A DNA stretch of 64,000 nt, from positions 8,449-72,448 of the forward strand of contig DBXK01000041.1 of NCBI GenBank assembly GCA_002309375.1, written 5' to 3'. The position numbers were made by a program, and so were the translations under genes. Each line of letters begins with the position of its first letter. Position 1 is the first letter of the stretch. Shown here in pieces: positions 45,801 through 53,298 of the stretch. A model generated the notes under the pieces. That model was not told where the DNA came from. It ran no database searches and saw only the letters and a program-made list of their open reading frames with translations. The stretch comes from Christensenella sp. UBA1214. Lineage in GTDB: Bacteria > Bacillota > Clostridia > Christensenellales > CAG-138.

Positions 45801-46886
45801 GATTACCTGATCACCCCCGCCTTCACTTTCAACAGCGATGTCTGCCAGATTAGCTTCTGGGCGAACTCCTACAGCGCGAGCTGGCTCGAGTATCTCGGCG
45901 TATACGTATCCACCGATGACGGCGAGACCTGGAGCGAAGAGATCTGGGGACAGACCCTCACCAACATCACTCCTCAGGAATTCACCATTGACCTCAGCGC
46001 TTATGCAGACGACACGATCCGCGTTGCGTTCAGGCACTACAATTCCCCCGATAAGTTCTATATCTTCCTCGACTACATCACCCTGACCGACGCTACCCCC
46101 GTTCCTCTTGCGGAACCGCATAACGTCTACTTCAAGGTCGGCAATGCAACCCTCGCGACCCTCGAGAACGTCCTCGAGATCACCGAAGAGGATCTGCCCG
46201 AAGGACCTGCCTGGTACGGCTTCACCTTCACCGGCTGGGATATGACCGTTGAGGAGATCAACGCTGCTCTCGCCGAGGGCGACGTCACCGTCAACGGTAT
46301 CTTCGTCCCCGCGGAGAATGCGTTCACCGTCACCATCATCTACGGCGAAGAAGTGACCGAGAAGACCTTCACCGAGAGCCGCTGGCTCACCGTCAAGGCG
46401 AAGGCTCAGAACAAGGCCGGTCAGTACTTCCAGTATTGGACCATGGACGACGTCATCATCAGCTACAGCCCGCGTGCAAACGTCCGTGTTGTCGATACCT
46501 GCACCCTTGAGGCGCACTACGCTGACGAGCCCATCGAGGCGACCGGTGTTGCGCAGCTCATCAAGGCGACCTTCGCAGGCGGCAGGGAGACCTTCGTAGT
46601 TTACCTCGCTGCACCGAACGGCGCGACCATGACCGACGCAGGTCTGCTCGCATCGCCCGCGACCGAGTATGATCCCGAGGACGGCGAGCTGACTCCGGAC
46701 AACGCGAAGTTCTATAAGCACTGCAACATCAACGATCCTTCGCAGCCCGCGACCTACACCTGGATCAAGACCAATGTCCAGGAGGGCGACGTCTGGTACA
46801 TCCGTCCGTTCGTCACCTATGAGCTCGACGGCGAGACCTTCACCGTCTACGGCGAGACCACCGCTGTCAAAGCCGGCAACGAATAA
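42831..46886 (+). CDS. Secreted multi-repeat surface protein (cleaved-adhesin-like and InlB-like modules)
   Basis: 1351 residues. Signal peptide (about 1-22, SMLLAVVMVLALAVPALA). Five repeats of about 220 residues begin at WDFETDP-type motifs (nt 42990, 43662, 44325, 44985, 45645). Each has a jelly-roll cleaved-adhesin (choice-of-anchor J) module with DGDGxxW, LTPDNWMITP, VYVSTDGGxTW, FRHYNCTD and IDDIE, followed by an InlB/Listeria-Bacteroides-type beta module TVTFxDG...PPTHExYEFxGWDYDG. Residues ~1095-1351 contain another GFTFTGWD module and a unique end. There is no LPxTG, transmembrane tail or dockerin, so attachment is unclear. AGGAGG precedes ATG 42831. Confidence 0.9.
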   Translation: MKKFLSMLLAVVMVLALAVPALAETKAQHGDITVSQAQPEQQAQADTAKLRGASSWDFETDPAESGFTYIDQDGDGFNWVWHQNTGTGNYTTHSGDGVMTSASYDNDNQAALTPDNWMISPVCEGTMLTFWMCGQDASYCEEYVGVYVSTDGGETWSNEIAGFTATSEMTQQAVNLSAYTGEIQFALRHYNCTDMFYLDIDDIELMSEVPQCTVTFVDGYDGTTIDTMTVEAGTVLNERDFPTPPTHEGYEFTGWDYNGASIAADTTITANYKQEGSNIWDFETDPTAQGFTFLDQDGDGNGWGRLSDAEYAHESTYAMASASYSSGALTPDNWMITPAFEAVGMSFWTRGLGYPDHVGIFVSTDGGSTWSDKALLEYDTDGTAYEKKTVDLSAYKDQEIMVAFRHYNCTDQYYVFIDDIETYNAAPEYTVTFYDIMDESVIGTITVEQGYVLTEEDFPEVPEHEGYVFYGWSYDGTGIAEDTAIIAFYSYDGVYENTLWDFEDEIHPIVTGFHTDDGNGDGNTWEWFNAPDYANSTSHMMACLSNGMDSMDDWLITPKFTGTLLTFYYRGYSASYTDHLEVYVSADDGATWKPVGEYEVTGDTYTMASIDLSEYEGTLRVGFNVSVAGGAYVFIDDIEVMSETPTYTVTFIDGLTGEPFDRPLTVEMGYVLGERDFPTPPTHEDYEFFGWDYDGSPIVADTEITAIYGYAGVYSNTIWDFETDPSAQGFLMLDEDGDGHNWEWQEPGSSYVHSTSHSMYSASYEGNGVGALSPDNWLITPKFTASMLTFWIRNYSGSYKDHLEVYVSTDNGATWSESVLSIDPANTFEQYTIDLTEYGEAELRVAFRHCNCSDKYRFYLDDIEIITLAPTAIVTFVDGVDGSEINTLEVETGYVLTEEDFPTPPEHEDWTFVEWDYDGSSILQDTTVTALYSYDKLLIWDFETDPFEQGFILLDADGDSSNWQWATSGYSGYFHEGIGYMIDKYKTDPDDYLITPAFTFNSDVCQISFWANSYSASWLEYLGVYVSTDDGETWSEEIWGQTLTNITPQEFTIDLSAYADDTIRVAFRHYNSPDKFYIFLDYITLTDATPVPLAEPHNVYFKVGNATLATLENVLEITEEDLPEGPAWYGFTFTGWDMTVEEINAALAEGDVTVNGIFVPAENAFTVTIIYGEEVTEKTFTESRWLTVKAKAQNKAGQYFQYWTMDDVIISYSPRANVRVVDTCTLEAHYADEPIEATGVAQLIKATFAGGRETFVVYLAAPNGATMTDAGLLASPATEYDPEDGELTPDNAKFYKHCNINDPSQPATYTWIKTNVQEGDVWYIRPFVTYELDGETFTVYGETTAVKAGNE
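42990..46120 (+). repeat. Five ~660-nt tandem coding repeats
   Basis: Repeat starts at about 42990, 43662, 44325, 44985 and 45645, each encoding one adhesin-like plus one InlB-like module. Amino-acid identity is clear but DNA has diverged. Confidence 0.85.
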
Positions 46887-46927
46887 CACAGGACCCGGCC
46901 ACAGCGCCGGATAACCGAACAAAGAGA

Positions 46928-46960
46928 AACGGTCTTCCGAAATCGGGAGACCGTTTTTTG
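46928..46960 (+). terminator. Terminator after the repeat adhesin
   Basis: AACGGTCTTCCGA/TCGGGAGACCGTT stem followed by TTTT. Confidence 0.88.
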
Positions 46961-47093
46961 TTCCGCTTTTACGGAGGGCAAGGGGAGCGGCGCGGAGCTT
47001 TTCAATGGCGCCTGTGCCTGCCGTGCGGTAATGCTTTTGATCGAGCTCATTATACCCGCGGAACATAAACCCTGCTTAAATCAGAAAAATGCG

Positions 47094-47122
47094 AAAAGAA
47101 AAGAGGGCGCGGAGCCCTCTGT
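47094..47122 (-). terminator. Terminator for the decayed dockerin gene
   Basis: AGAGGGC/GCCCTCT stem, followed on the - strand by TTTCTTTT, 24 bases past the dockerin-fragment stop codon. Confidence 0.6.
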
Positions 47123-47145
47123 TCGTTTCGGTTTGCTTTTCGGGA

Positions 47146-47280
47146 TCAGTGCAGCGCAAGCACGAGGCGCATGATCGGGATTGCGTCGGTCGCGTTGACT
47201 CCGCCGCTCGTGTTCGCCCGCGGTGTAGTACATGGATGCGACGGTCATGCCCTCGTTCGGGTGATGCGGTCAGTTGCCGT
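47146..47280 (-). pseudogene. Decayed 3' end of a dockerin-type gene
   Basis: On the - strand one frame ends NTSGGVNATDAIPIMRLVLALH-stop, matching the second half of a dockerin repeat (compare IDVTDALMIMRYAMG in the gene at 47427). The preceding coding text (MTVASMYYTAGE) is in another frame, so a frameshift separates the parts. Upstream sequence is not protein-like. The terminator just downstream fits a former gene end. The intact dockerin gene lies on the opposite strand. Confidence 0.5.
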
Positions 47281-47426
47281 TGGATCGCACTGCCTGCCGG
47301 AGAGCCCGGAAAGCATGGCCGATGCCGATCCGGACTTGCGGGAAGATTTTTTCTTCACGATGACATCGAAAACCGTTGTACCGAAGCCGGGATTGTGGTA
47401 AAATCAAGAAAAACGGGAGGTTGTTT

Positions 47427-48539
47427 ATGAAAAGATTTTTCAGGACGCAGCTCAGTCTGCTGCTTGCGGCCGCGTTATGCTGCGCTTTAATCATGTCATC
47501 CTCGGCATATGCCCGAAATGAAGGCGCCGATCGCGTCAGCCCCGACGCGGCTGAAGAGGAGATCGGATCGGCTGAGCCGAAAGCAGGAGAGCTCACGCTC
47601 GATCCTTCGTCGCTGACCGTTCCCGTTTTCAGCGGTTATTTCGGCGTTCGGATCCGCGCATACATAAACGGAGTCGAGCAATCGCCCTTCGATATTACCT
47701 GGACGAGCTCCAGCTCATACGTCGCATCCGTGGACAACGTGGGCTGCGTCTATGCTTCATCCGCAGGCACCGCGACCATAACCGCCCGCACGCAGAACGG
47801 CAGGACAGCGACCTGCACGGTCACGGTTGTATCGAACACGAATTATCCCAACGTCAATGCCGTCAGCTTTACGCAGATCTCCGAGCTCTCATATGTGAAT
47901 CCCCGCGTGGGCATCGGTCCTTTATGCGGCGGCGAGCCTGTTATTATCCGAAGATTCCTTCCCTCGAAGGGCACAAGGATGGACAACCCGGGCAGCAATC
48001 CGAACGCCACCAACGGCTGGGCATTCACCTATGCGACGGGTTTCCGCTTTTCCGCGCAGGCAGGGCATGATTACACCATCTCCGTTGAACCGTATGCGGG
48101 GCAGCAGGATCACGACGTTGAGGTGTTCCTTTCGGTCTACAACAGCAACTATAACCTTGTCACATACGCCTACAGCGTCCATACGGGCGAGTACCCGACG
48201 GTCAACCTGCATACGACGAGCAGCGGTTATTGGTATGTTGTTCTGACGCCCGTCAACTATAACAACCAGTGGGGGAACGGTTATGTGAGATTCAAACTGA
48301 CCGATCCGTCCGCGCCTCCTCCTTCCGAATGGCTGCTCGGCGATGTGGACCACAACGGGACAGTCAATATCGTGGACTCCGTGACGGTGCTCCGCCATGC
48401 GCTCGGCCTTGTTATGATCCCCGATGACGCGCTGGCTCAGGCCGACGTTACGGGCAACGGCTCGATCGACGTTACGGATGCGCTGATGATCATGCGCTAC
48501 GCCATGGGCGTGATCGATTCATTAAGCATCGAACGGTGA
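47427..48539 (+). CDS. Secreted dockerin protein with Ig-like (Big_2) domain
   Basis: 370 residues. Signal peptide (about 1-28), a bacterial Ig-like Big_2 domain (about 55-135: LTLDPSSLTVPVFSG...ASVDNVGCVYASSAGTATITARTQNGRTATCTVTV), a central beta domain with two-strand carbohydrate-binding look (about 140-295), and a C-terminal dockerin type I (about 304-365). Both calcium loops are clear: GDVDHNGTVNIVDSVTVLRHAL and ADVTGNGSIDVTDALMIMRYAM. Dockerins bind cohesin domains on scaffolds; no cohesin is in this window. GGGAGG precedes ATG 47427. Confidence 0.9.
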   Translation: MKRFFRTQLSLLLAAALCCALIMSSSAYARNEGADRVSPDAAEEEIGSAEPKAGELTLDPSSLTVPVFSGYFGVRIRAYINGVEQSPFDITWTSSSSYVASVDNVGCVYASSAGTATITARTQNGRTATCTVTVVSNTNYPNVNAVSFTQISELSYVNPRVGIGPLCGGEPVIIRRFLPSKGTRMDNPGSNPNATNGWAFTYATGFRFSAQAGHDYTISVEPYAGQQDHDVEVFLSVYNSNYNLVTYAYSVHTGEYPTVNLHTTSSGYWYVVLTPVNYNNQWGNGYVRFKLTDPSAPPPSEWLLGDVDHNGTVNIVDSVTVLRHALGLVMIPDDALAQADVTGNGSIDVTDALMIMRYAMGVIDSLSIER

Positions 48540-48554
48540 TCAAGAAGAAACGAA

Positions 48555-48592
48555 AGATCCGGAAACAGTGGATGCTTCCGGATCTTTTTTTA
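48555..48592 (+). terminator. Terminator after the dockerin gene
   Basis: AGATCCGGAA/TTCCGGATCT stem followed by TTTTTT. Confidence 0.9.
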
Positions 48593-48599
48593 CTTACGG

Positions 48600-49088
48600 T
48601 CAGAAGACCATCATCGCGTGAGCTGCGAGACCGCTGCGGACATTTCGCAGTGGTTCACCGATCAGACCGCCCGGTGTGGTGGAGCAGTCGGCGGGAAGCT
48701 CCTTGCCCGATTTATTTTCCCGGACGTTGACGCCGTACAGCTTGACCGTTGAATCATTATTGACGTAGCCGCCGCCGTCGGTCTCCCGGCCGCCCTTGAC
48801 GCAGCCGCTGCCGACGCTGTCGATAATGATCAGCGCCGCGCCGTTCTTCGCCTCAAAGACGTGCTTGGAGCTGCCCGAGGAATCGCGCTTCAGGTCAACA
48901 GTATGACCGGCAAGGCCGATGATGTCTATATCAAGCAGCGCGATATCAACGAGGTCTTTGCGGGCGAACTCAAGCGCTGCCTCGGCCTTCGTGAAGCCGT
49001 GCGCCTCGTCTACACCGTCGATCTCGCGGCACATGGCAAGCGTGTCCTCCATCAGCAGCCTTTCATCGTCTACGCATATCGCCTTCAT
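48600..49088 (-). pseudogene. Response-regulator N-terminus fused to a beta-helix surface-protein fragment
   Basis: The frame encodes 162 residues. Residues 1-56 are the first half of a LytTR-type receiver (MKAICVDDERLLMEDTLAM...VDIALLDIDI, phospho-acceptor Asp53). Then the sequence changes to AGHTVDLKRD...FEAKNGAALIIIDSVGSG...GGGYVNNDSTVKLYGVNVREN, the pattern of right-handed beta-helix adhesins. The junction is near 48920. The rest of the receiver and its DNA-binding domain are gone. Its start overlaps the histidine-kinase remnant by four bases as in an intact operon. It looks like a deletion fusion; whether it is expressed is unknown. Confidence 0.7.
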
Positions 49089-49217
49089 TTGCTCGCCTCC
49101 TTTTCGGGTACCAGCATGGTTAAGACAGTCCCCTCGCCGATAACGCTCTCTATCTTAAAGCTGCCGCCGCACATGCTTGCAAAGATGCTTAATGACCACA
49201 AAATTGATGAGTAAAAA
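49085..49217 (-). pseudogene. Histidine kinase C-terminal remnant
   Basis: The - strand encodes SSILWSLSIFASMCGGSFKIESVIGEGTVLTMLVPEKEASK-stop, the end of a GHKL ATPase domain (compare GLWLxxxIxxxxGGxxxxxSxxGxGTxxxxxxP). Everything upstream is missing. Its stop overlaps the start of the response-regulator fragment (ATGA), so the pair was a two-component operon. Confidence 0.7.
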
Positions 49218-49245
49218 GCAGGGTGCTCAGTTTATTCAATAGGGG

Positions 49246-49316
49246 TGTTCAAAAATAAACGATTACCCCGATTTGCTGCACAAATAAACGATTACACACC
49301 ACAAAGTAAACGATTA
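49246..49316. mobile_element. Transposon-like end with three direct repeats
   Basis: AAATAAACGATTA occurs at 49253-49265 and 49282-49294, with AAGTAAACGATTA at 49304-49316. The first copy is preceded by TGTTCA. A terminal TGT with several spaced internal copies is the layout of transposase-binding ends in IS21-like and Tn7-like elements. No transposase gene and no opposite end is seen in the window, so it is a remnant at best. Confidence 0.4.
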
Positions 49317-49419
49317 GCACAGATAAATGCAAAAAAGCCTCACTCGGTAACCTCCGGGAGGGGCTTTATACTACATATCGACGCCTATAATTTGCTATAT
49401 CTGCTAAATTTTTCACACA

Positions 49420-49463
49420 AAAATACCCTTCATACCGAATTGTATCAAAATTGGTATGAAGGG
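49420..49463 (-). terminator. Terminator directly after tRNA-Arg 3' half
   Basis: CCCTTCATACC/GGTATGAAGGG stem followed on the - strand by TATTTTTG; it begins two bases after the CCA. Confidence 0.8.
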
Positions 49464-49464
49464 T

Positions 49465-49509
49465 TGGCGTACCTGCCGGGATTCGAACCCGGGACCTACA
49501 GAGTCGGAG
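49465..49509 (-). other. tRNA-Arg(CCG) 3'-half copy, probable attachment site of an integrated element
   Basis: On the - strand: anticodon loop CTCCGAC, stem strand TCTGT, variable loop AGGTC, complete T arm CCGGG-TTCGAAT-CCCGG, acceptor strand CAGGTAC, discriminator G and CCA. Sequence upstream of the loop cannot pair to give the other half: no ACAGA stem strand, no GTACCTG acceptor. Tyrosine-recombinase elements often integrate in tRNA 3' halves and leave such a copy at one junction. The kept terminator lies on the left, so the element should lie to the right. Confidence 0.7.
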
Positions 49510-49906
49510 CAGCTTGTTCTGCTTAGCTCAAAAGCCCAGATATTGCTTGATTTTTCAAGCAGGTACTGGTTTTTTGAAGCTCCGCGGCAGTGCTTCATTA
49601 TCCGCATTATCCGCGATATCAACATTAGTCTCAAGAGTTGTGTAGCATAAATGTAGTATCTGCAAGAACTGCCTATGGATATCGTCACATCATTATCGCA
49701 AACTATCTATACTTCTTTCGGCTAATGCCATCATAAGCTATGATTCGAGTTGTTGTACTGAAAAGACTTTTGATAATTAACGCATATTGACTCTTTCGAG
49801 TATTATTCTTGATTTAGCAGCATTATGGAATAAGCGAAGGGTTTGGCTTTATTTCACTTGCGGTCATTGCTGTGCTATGATGGTTTTGCCTGACAATAGT
49901 AAACGC
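49510..49906. other. Island edge, no recognised gene
   Basis: AT-rich sequence with a short palindrome TGCTTGA/TCAAGCA (about 49543-49561) and a repeated ATTATCCGC (about 49599-49616). Frames here are short and not protein-like. No integrase is present at this end. Confidence 0.5.
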
Positions 49907-49968
49907 CGAAATATATTTTCAATTATTTGTCCCCTTTTGACATTCCGGATTGTTAATGTATACAAAGG
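49907..49968 (+). promoter_or_regulatory. Island promoter block, copy 1
   Basis: AAATATATTT, then TTTGTCCCC, then TTGACA (49937-49942), 16-base spacer with GGATTGTTAATG, and TATACA (49959-49964). It aligns column by column with the five other blocks in the island and is the one with the best -35 box. Confidence 0.65.
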
Positions 49969-50017
49969 GGAAAGACAGACATCCAACATCGGAGGTGAAC
50001 ACAGGGGGTCTGCTTCG

Positions 50018-50046
50018 TTGACAATTGCCGTTTGAACTGCTATAGT
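50018..50046 (+). promoter_or_regulatory. Second, canonical promoter for the Amidase_6 operon
   Basis: TTGACA (50018-50023), 17-base spacer, TATAGT (50041-50046). Confidence 0.75.
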
Positions 50047-50164
50047 ATTTTTGCAGTTAACAGCAGGGCCCCTCTCCGCCAACGATATCTCGGCAAAATA
50101 TTATGATTGCCGGATCAATCGCCGAAAAACAACCGCAGTTTACTGTTACGAGGAGGTTTAAATC

Positions 50165-51907
50165 ATGAAAAGAATAACTGCACTGTTTCTGCTATTTGCC
50201 CTTATTCTTCCGATAACGGGCAAAATTGCCGCTGCAGAATCCGTTTGGGATTCGCAAAAAGTTGAAGAAGTCGCAACCGAATATCTGAGGGAAGCGGCCT
50301 ATTCGCAGTATCTCTATGAAACCCACGATCTCGATCGTTATACGATTGAAAGCGTTCCCACAGACCAGAAAGCGATTCTTGCTGAAAAAACAGCGGGATA
50401 TGCGGCGGTTCGCGAAAACCGAGAAATTGTTCCGTATCGTGAAACCGAGATAGCTACCGGCAGCCTGAACGCTTTGGTCAGCAATCTAGAGTTGAATAAA
50501 GACATGGTTGCTTTCTATGCATATCTCGGAGAAAGCAGCAATACTTCATATGATTTCTTCACTGAATCATATGAAATACTCGAAACCGATCTGGAAGGCG
50601 ACTTCGCTTTTATTGACCTTTATGAAAATTTGGATTTCAAGTACAGTGACGTGGACTTTACTTCTTCCGCATCTCCCCATTACTTTATTTCCTTGGTAAA
50701 GTTCAATGGCGAATGGTTTATCATGGCTGTTGAATCGGATGATTCGATGTATGAGGTTTATAGAGATTCAGAATTCGATTTGCAACAGCATATCGAGAAT
50801 TTTGACAACGCCCAAGATGCAGACATTGGAATTGAATTATCTGAGGAGCACGAATCACGAGATATCGAATCCTATGACGTTACGATGGATCGTTTGTATG
50901 ATCGTTCAAATGCTGCAAACTACGCATTAACATATTGCAAAAAAGGCGACATGGGAAATGGAAGTTATTCATCTTGGAAAAACGACAACTTTCATTATGG
51001 CAGCAATAATTGCATGAGATTCGTTTCACAATGTCTATGGGCTGGTTTTGGCGGAAGCAATGACACCGCAAGCATTCAGGCTTGTAAGGCAATGGATCGC
51101 CAGGACGAAAACGGCACAGACAAATTAGTCTGGTTTGGACGGAATGTGCAATCGGGACTAACAACAGAATCTCATTCATGGATCAGCGTAAGTGTGTTTG
51201 ATTTATATATTCACCATAAATACTTGGACAGTGCAGGCAATCCTCAGACAGCGAGTTCCAGTGAAGACCGTATGCGCTGCTCTACTTATGAAGTTGCTAG
51301 AACTCAAAACCAGATGCTCTCTGGAAGTTCAAATACAAACAATTATAAGTTGTTAGGTGCCGCGGGTTTGATTATAAAACCTAACCAGAGCATTTATTCC
51401 CATGCTATCCTTATAACACAGGTAAAAGACAGCAGCGGAGTGGCCACCAGAGATACAGTTTATTTCACGGCCTACAATGGTTGTTACAAAAACTATAAGC
51501 TATCAGCTGTTTATTATAAAGGTCAGAGTTCGAATACGGGATATGAGCTTGAAGTTGTAATGCCGGGATATTTGCAGAACGGCAATCCATCAGGCGACAA
51601 CTATTTCTATGGAGAGCTCATGCCTACACTCACAACCGGAAGCAGTAAGGTTGTTACTGCTAAGGCAAGAGATACGGCTTCTACAATGTGCATGTATATC
51701 TATAAACCTAATGCAAGCACAGCGAGCTATTCATTTTATGGGAGCAACTGCTCAACGCTTCAAAGCTCGTCAATAACTTTTAACCAAACCGGATTATGGA
51801 GAGTTGTGATTAGAAGCAGTAACAGCGATCCAAATCCTCTTGCCACGTACACATTTACCATCAGGGTTGCATCATCAACTGAAGCAGGTAATGATCCCGA
51901 ACCTTAA
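50165..51907 (+). CDS. Secreted Amidase_6-domain protein
   Basis: 580 residues. Signal peptide (about 1-24), a region of about 225 residues with NTF2-like mixed strands, then a putative amidase domain: RSNAANYALTYCKKGDMGNGSYSS...GSNNCMRFVSQCLWAGF, with nucleophile Cys283 (family consensus DCTNFVSQ; here Asn replaces Asp). Later blocks include HSWISVSVFDLY and SHAILITQV with candidate His. A C-terminal beta domain (about 455-575) follows. Codon use is clearly AT-richer than in the left part of the window. Probably a cell-wall or peptide hydrolase. AGGAGG precedes the ATG. A lipoprotein gene follows 41 bases later. Confidence 0.82.
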   Translation: MKRITALFLLFALILPITGKIAAAESVWDSQKVEEVATEYLREAAYSQYLYETHDLDRYTIESVPTDQKAILAEKTAGYAAVRENREIVPYRETEIATGSLNALVSNLELNKDMVAFYAYLGESSNTSYDFFTESYEILETDLEGDFAFIDLYENLDFKYSDVDFTSSASPHYFISLVKFNGEWFIMAVESDDSMYEVYRDSEFDLQQHIENFDNAQDADIGIELSEEHESRDIESYDVTMDRLYDRSNAANYALTYCKKGDMGNGSYSSWKNDNFHYGSNNCMRFVSQCLWAGFGGSNDTASIQACKAMDRQDENGTDKLVWFGRNVQSGLTTESHSWISVSVFDLYIHHKYLDSAGNPQTASSSEDRMRCSTYEVARTQNQMLSGSSNTNNYKLLGAAGLIIKPNQSIYSHAILITQVKDSSGVATRDTVYFTAYNGCYKNYKLSAVYYKGQSSNTGYELEVVMPGYLQNGNPSGDNYFYGELMPTLTTGSSKVVTAKARDTASTMCMYIYKPNASTASYSFYGSNCSTLQSSSITFNQTGLWRVVIRSSNSDPNPLATYTFTIRVASSTEAGNDPEP

Positions 51908-51948
51908 ATGACACCCATATCTGGATATTAGCAAGGAGGAATAAAACA

Positions 51949-52935
51949 ATGAGAAGAATTTCCATTAGAGCGAGTGCGCTTATGCTCACTTTTATCCTGT
52001 TGCTGTCGGCCTGCGCCTGCGTCGGAAACGGCTCGGAGAACGGGCAGCAAACGGCGGATAACAGCGCCGCACCGGCAACGCAGGAGCCTTCAGCCGAACC
52101 GACCGAAGCGCCGATGCCGGAACAGACCGCCGAGCCCACGCCGGAGCCTGCGGAAAAACCGACGCCGGGACCGACAGCAATGCCTTTGGACGGTCCCTCA
52201 ACGGAAGAGGAGAAGCAGTATGCCGAAGCGGCATATCAGTTCATTGAGCAGATTGGCAGGATCCATAATAAGCATTTCTCGCCGGAGAATACAACCGTCA
52301 GCGAATTCTATTGGCAGCCGGAGTTGCTTAGCGTGATTTTTCAGGCAGAAGAGCCCGGTCAGTCAATAAGAATGCTCGGCAAACCCGACGGCAACGGAGG
52401 CTATACTTTCTCAATGAAGGATATGACCATGGTAATGATCAACGATTTCCGTGAGCAGGAGTGGCTCGACTCATATTCGGAGGATATTTGGGCGGCCTAT
52501 CATGAGAGTTTGGGCGAGGCACGCTTTGTCATAACGCCCGAGGATATCGCGGCGACGGGCTGCACGGCGACAGAAGGCGAGGAATATCTGCTTGCAGTCG
52601 GCCGCTGCTGGCAGCAAAAGTACGCCGAATTCTTCATGAACCTGCCCGAAAACTATCCGGGCTATTGCTATGAAATGCTGCCGCTCGACTGCACTGTCGA
52701 TCACTACTATGCGGATCAGAATAAAGTGCAGTTCGTCGCGGGCTTTGCATCCCGCCCGGCGGATCTGAGGGCAATAGCATATCTCTACTTCGAGATCGAC
52801 GAGGGTGGAGGCTTTGCCGACGAAAGCTATCCGCCGGAGATCTACGGCTGGCTTGTGACCTACGGTGGCACCATACTCGAGCAGCAGGCTGACGGAAGCT
52901 GGGTCGGCACGACGAGCTGCCATAACTTCGGCTGA
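51949..52935 (+). CDS. Island lipoprotein A, Thr/Pro/Glu linker
   Basis: 328 residues. Lipobox LLSAC with Cys22, a linker of EPTEAP/AEPTPEP units (about 38-82), and a C-terminal domain of about 240 residues without a known family. The segment FVITPEDIAATGCTATEGEEYLLAVGRCWQQKYAEFFMNLPENYPGYCYEM is matched in layout by the lipoprotein at 53683 (VTADELEAAGCHLSGGELTEEDLASISRYRAELLAAQYVDCPEDNMFRCYEA), so the two are paralogues. GC content is higher than in the Amidase_6 gene upstream. AGGAGG precedes the start. Confidence 0.75.
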   Translation: MRRISIRASALMLTFILLLSACACVGNGSENGQQTADNSAAPATQEPSAEPTEAPMPEQTAEPTPEPAEKPTPGPTAMPLDGPSTEEEKQYAEAAYQFIEQIGRIHNKHFSPENTTVSEFYWQPELLSVIFQAEEPGQSIRMLGKPDGNGGYTFSMKDMTMVMINDFREQEWLDSYSEDIWAAYHESLGEARFVITPEDIAATGCTATEGEEYLLAVGRCWQQKYAEFFMNLPENYPGYCYEMLPLDCTVDHYYADQNKVQFVAGFASRPADLRAIAYLYFEIDEGGGFADESYPPEIYGWLVTYGGTILEQQADGSWVGTTSCHNFG

Positions 52936-53290
52936 TTAGCCAAGGCCTGCGGCGAGCTCGGCATGAAGACTGGCAAGGACTTTATTGAGCATCGATATGC
53001 GCTTTGAACAAATGCGCCGCCTCAAGGCGGCGCATTTGTTGTTTTCAAAAAGCGTTGGTTCCTGATACCTTTGATTGACTCTTTTATGATACCATAGATG
53101 AATCCTTCCTTAAAAGGAAAATACACTTTGCTTGCAGAAAAAACGGCACATGCTCCTCATCTATCGGCTTTGGTATCGAGGACGGTAAGCCCTATAATAC
53201 TGTTTGCGCAGGCGGTTGCGGCGGCACCCCCAAGCACCTGTAAGTCTGCTCGAAAATCTAGATGTTGTTTCCACGCTTGAACAGCTATCC
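52936..53290. other. Decayed coding sequence
   Basis: After lipoprotein A a short + frame reads LAKACGELGMKTGKDFIEHRYAL-stop (52936-53007). Around 53128-53240 another reads GIEDGKPYNTVCAGGCGGTP, then shifts frame to LENLDVVSTLEQLSDATYSLKDTC. These look like pieces of former genes; no intact gene is present and no family is recognised. Confidence 0.4.
53009..53046 (+). terminator. Terminator of the Amidase_6/lipoprotein A operon
   Basis: AAATGCGCCGCC/GGCGGCGCATTT stem followed by GTTGTTTTC. A very similar GCGCCGCC hairpin follows the paralogous lipoprotein at 54671. Confidence 0.85.
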
Positions 53291-53298
53291 GATGCCAC

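Noticed and set aside
45075..47066. 663-codon frame antisense to the repeat adhesin, and a 573-codon antisense frame at 42846-44567
   Set aside because: They mirror codon bias of the sense gene, have no ribosome site or signal peptide, and the sense frame shows clear domains.
47089..47430. 113-codon + strand frame before the dockerin gene
   Set aside because: It has no ribosome site and runs through the - strand dockerin remnant and its terminator.
49465..49560. A complete functional tRNA-Arg
   Set aside because: Upstream bases cannot form the acceptor 5' strand, D arm or the 5' anticodon strand; only the 3' half is tRNA-like.
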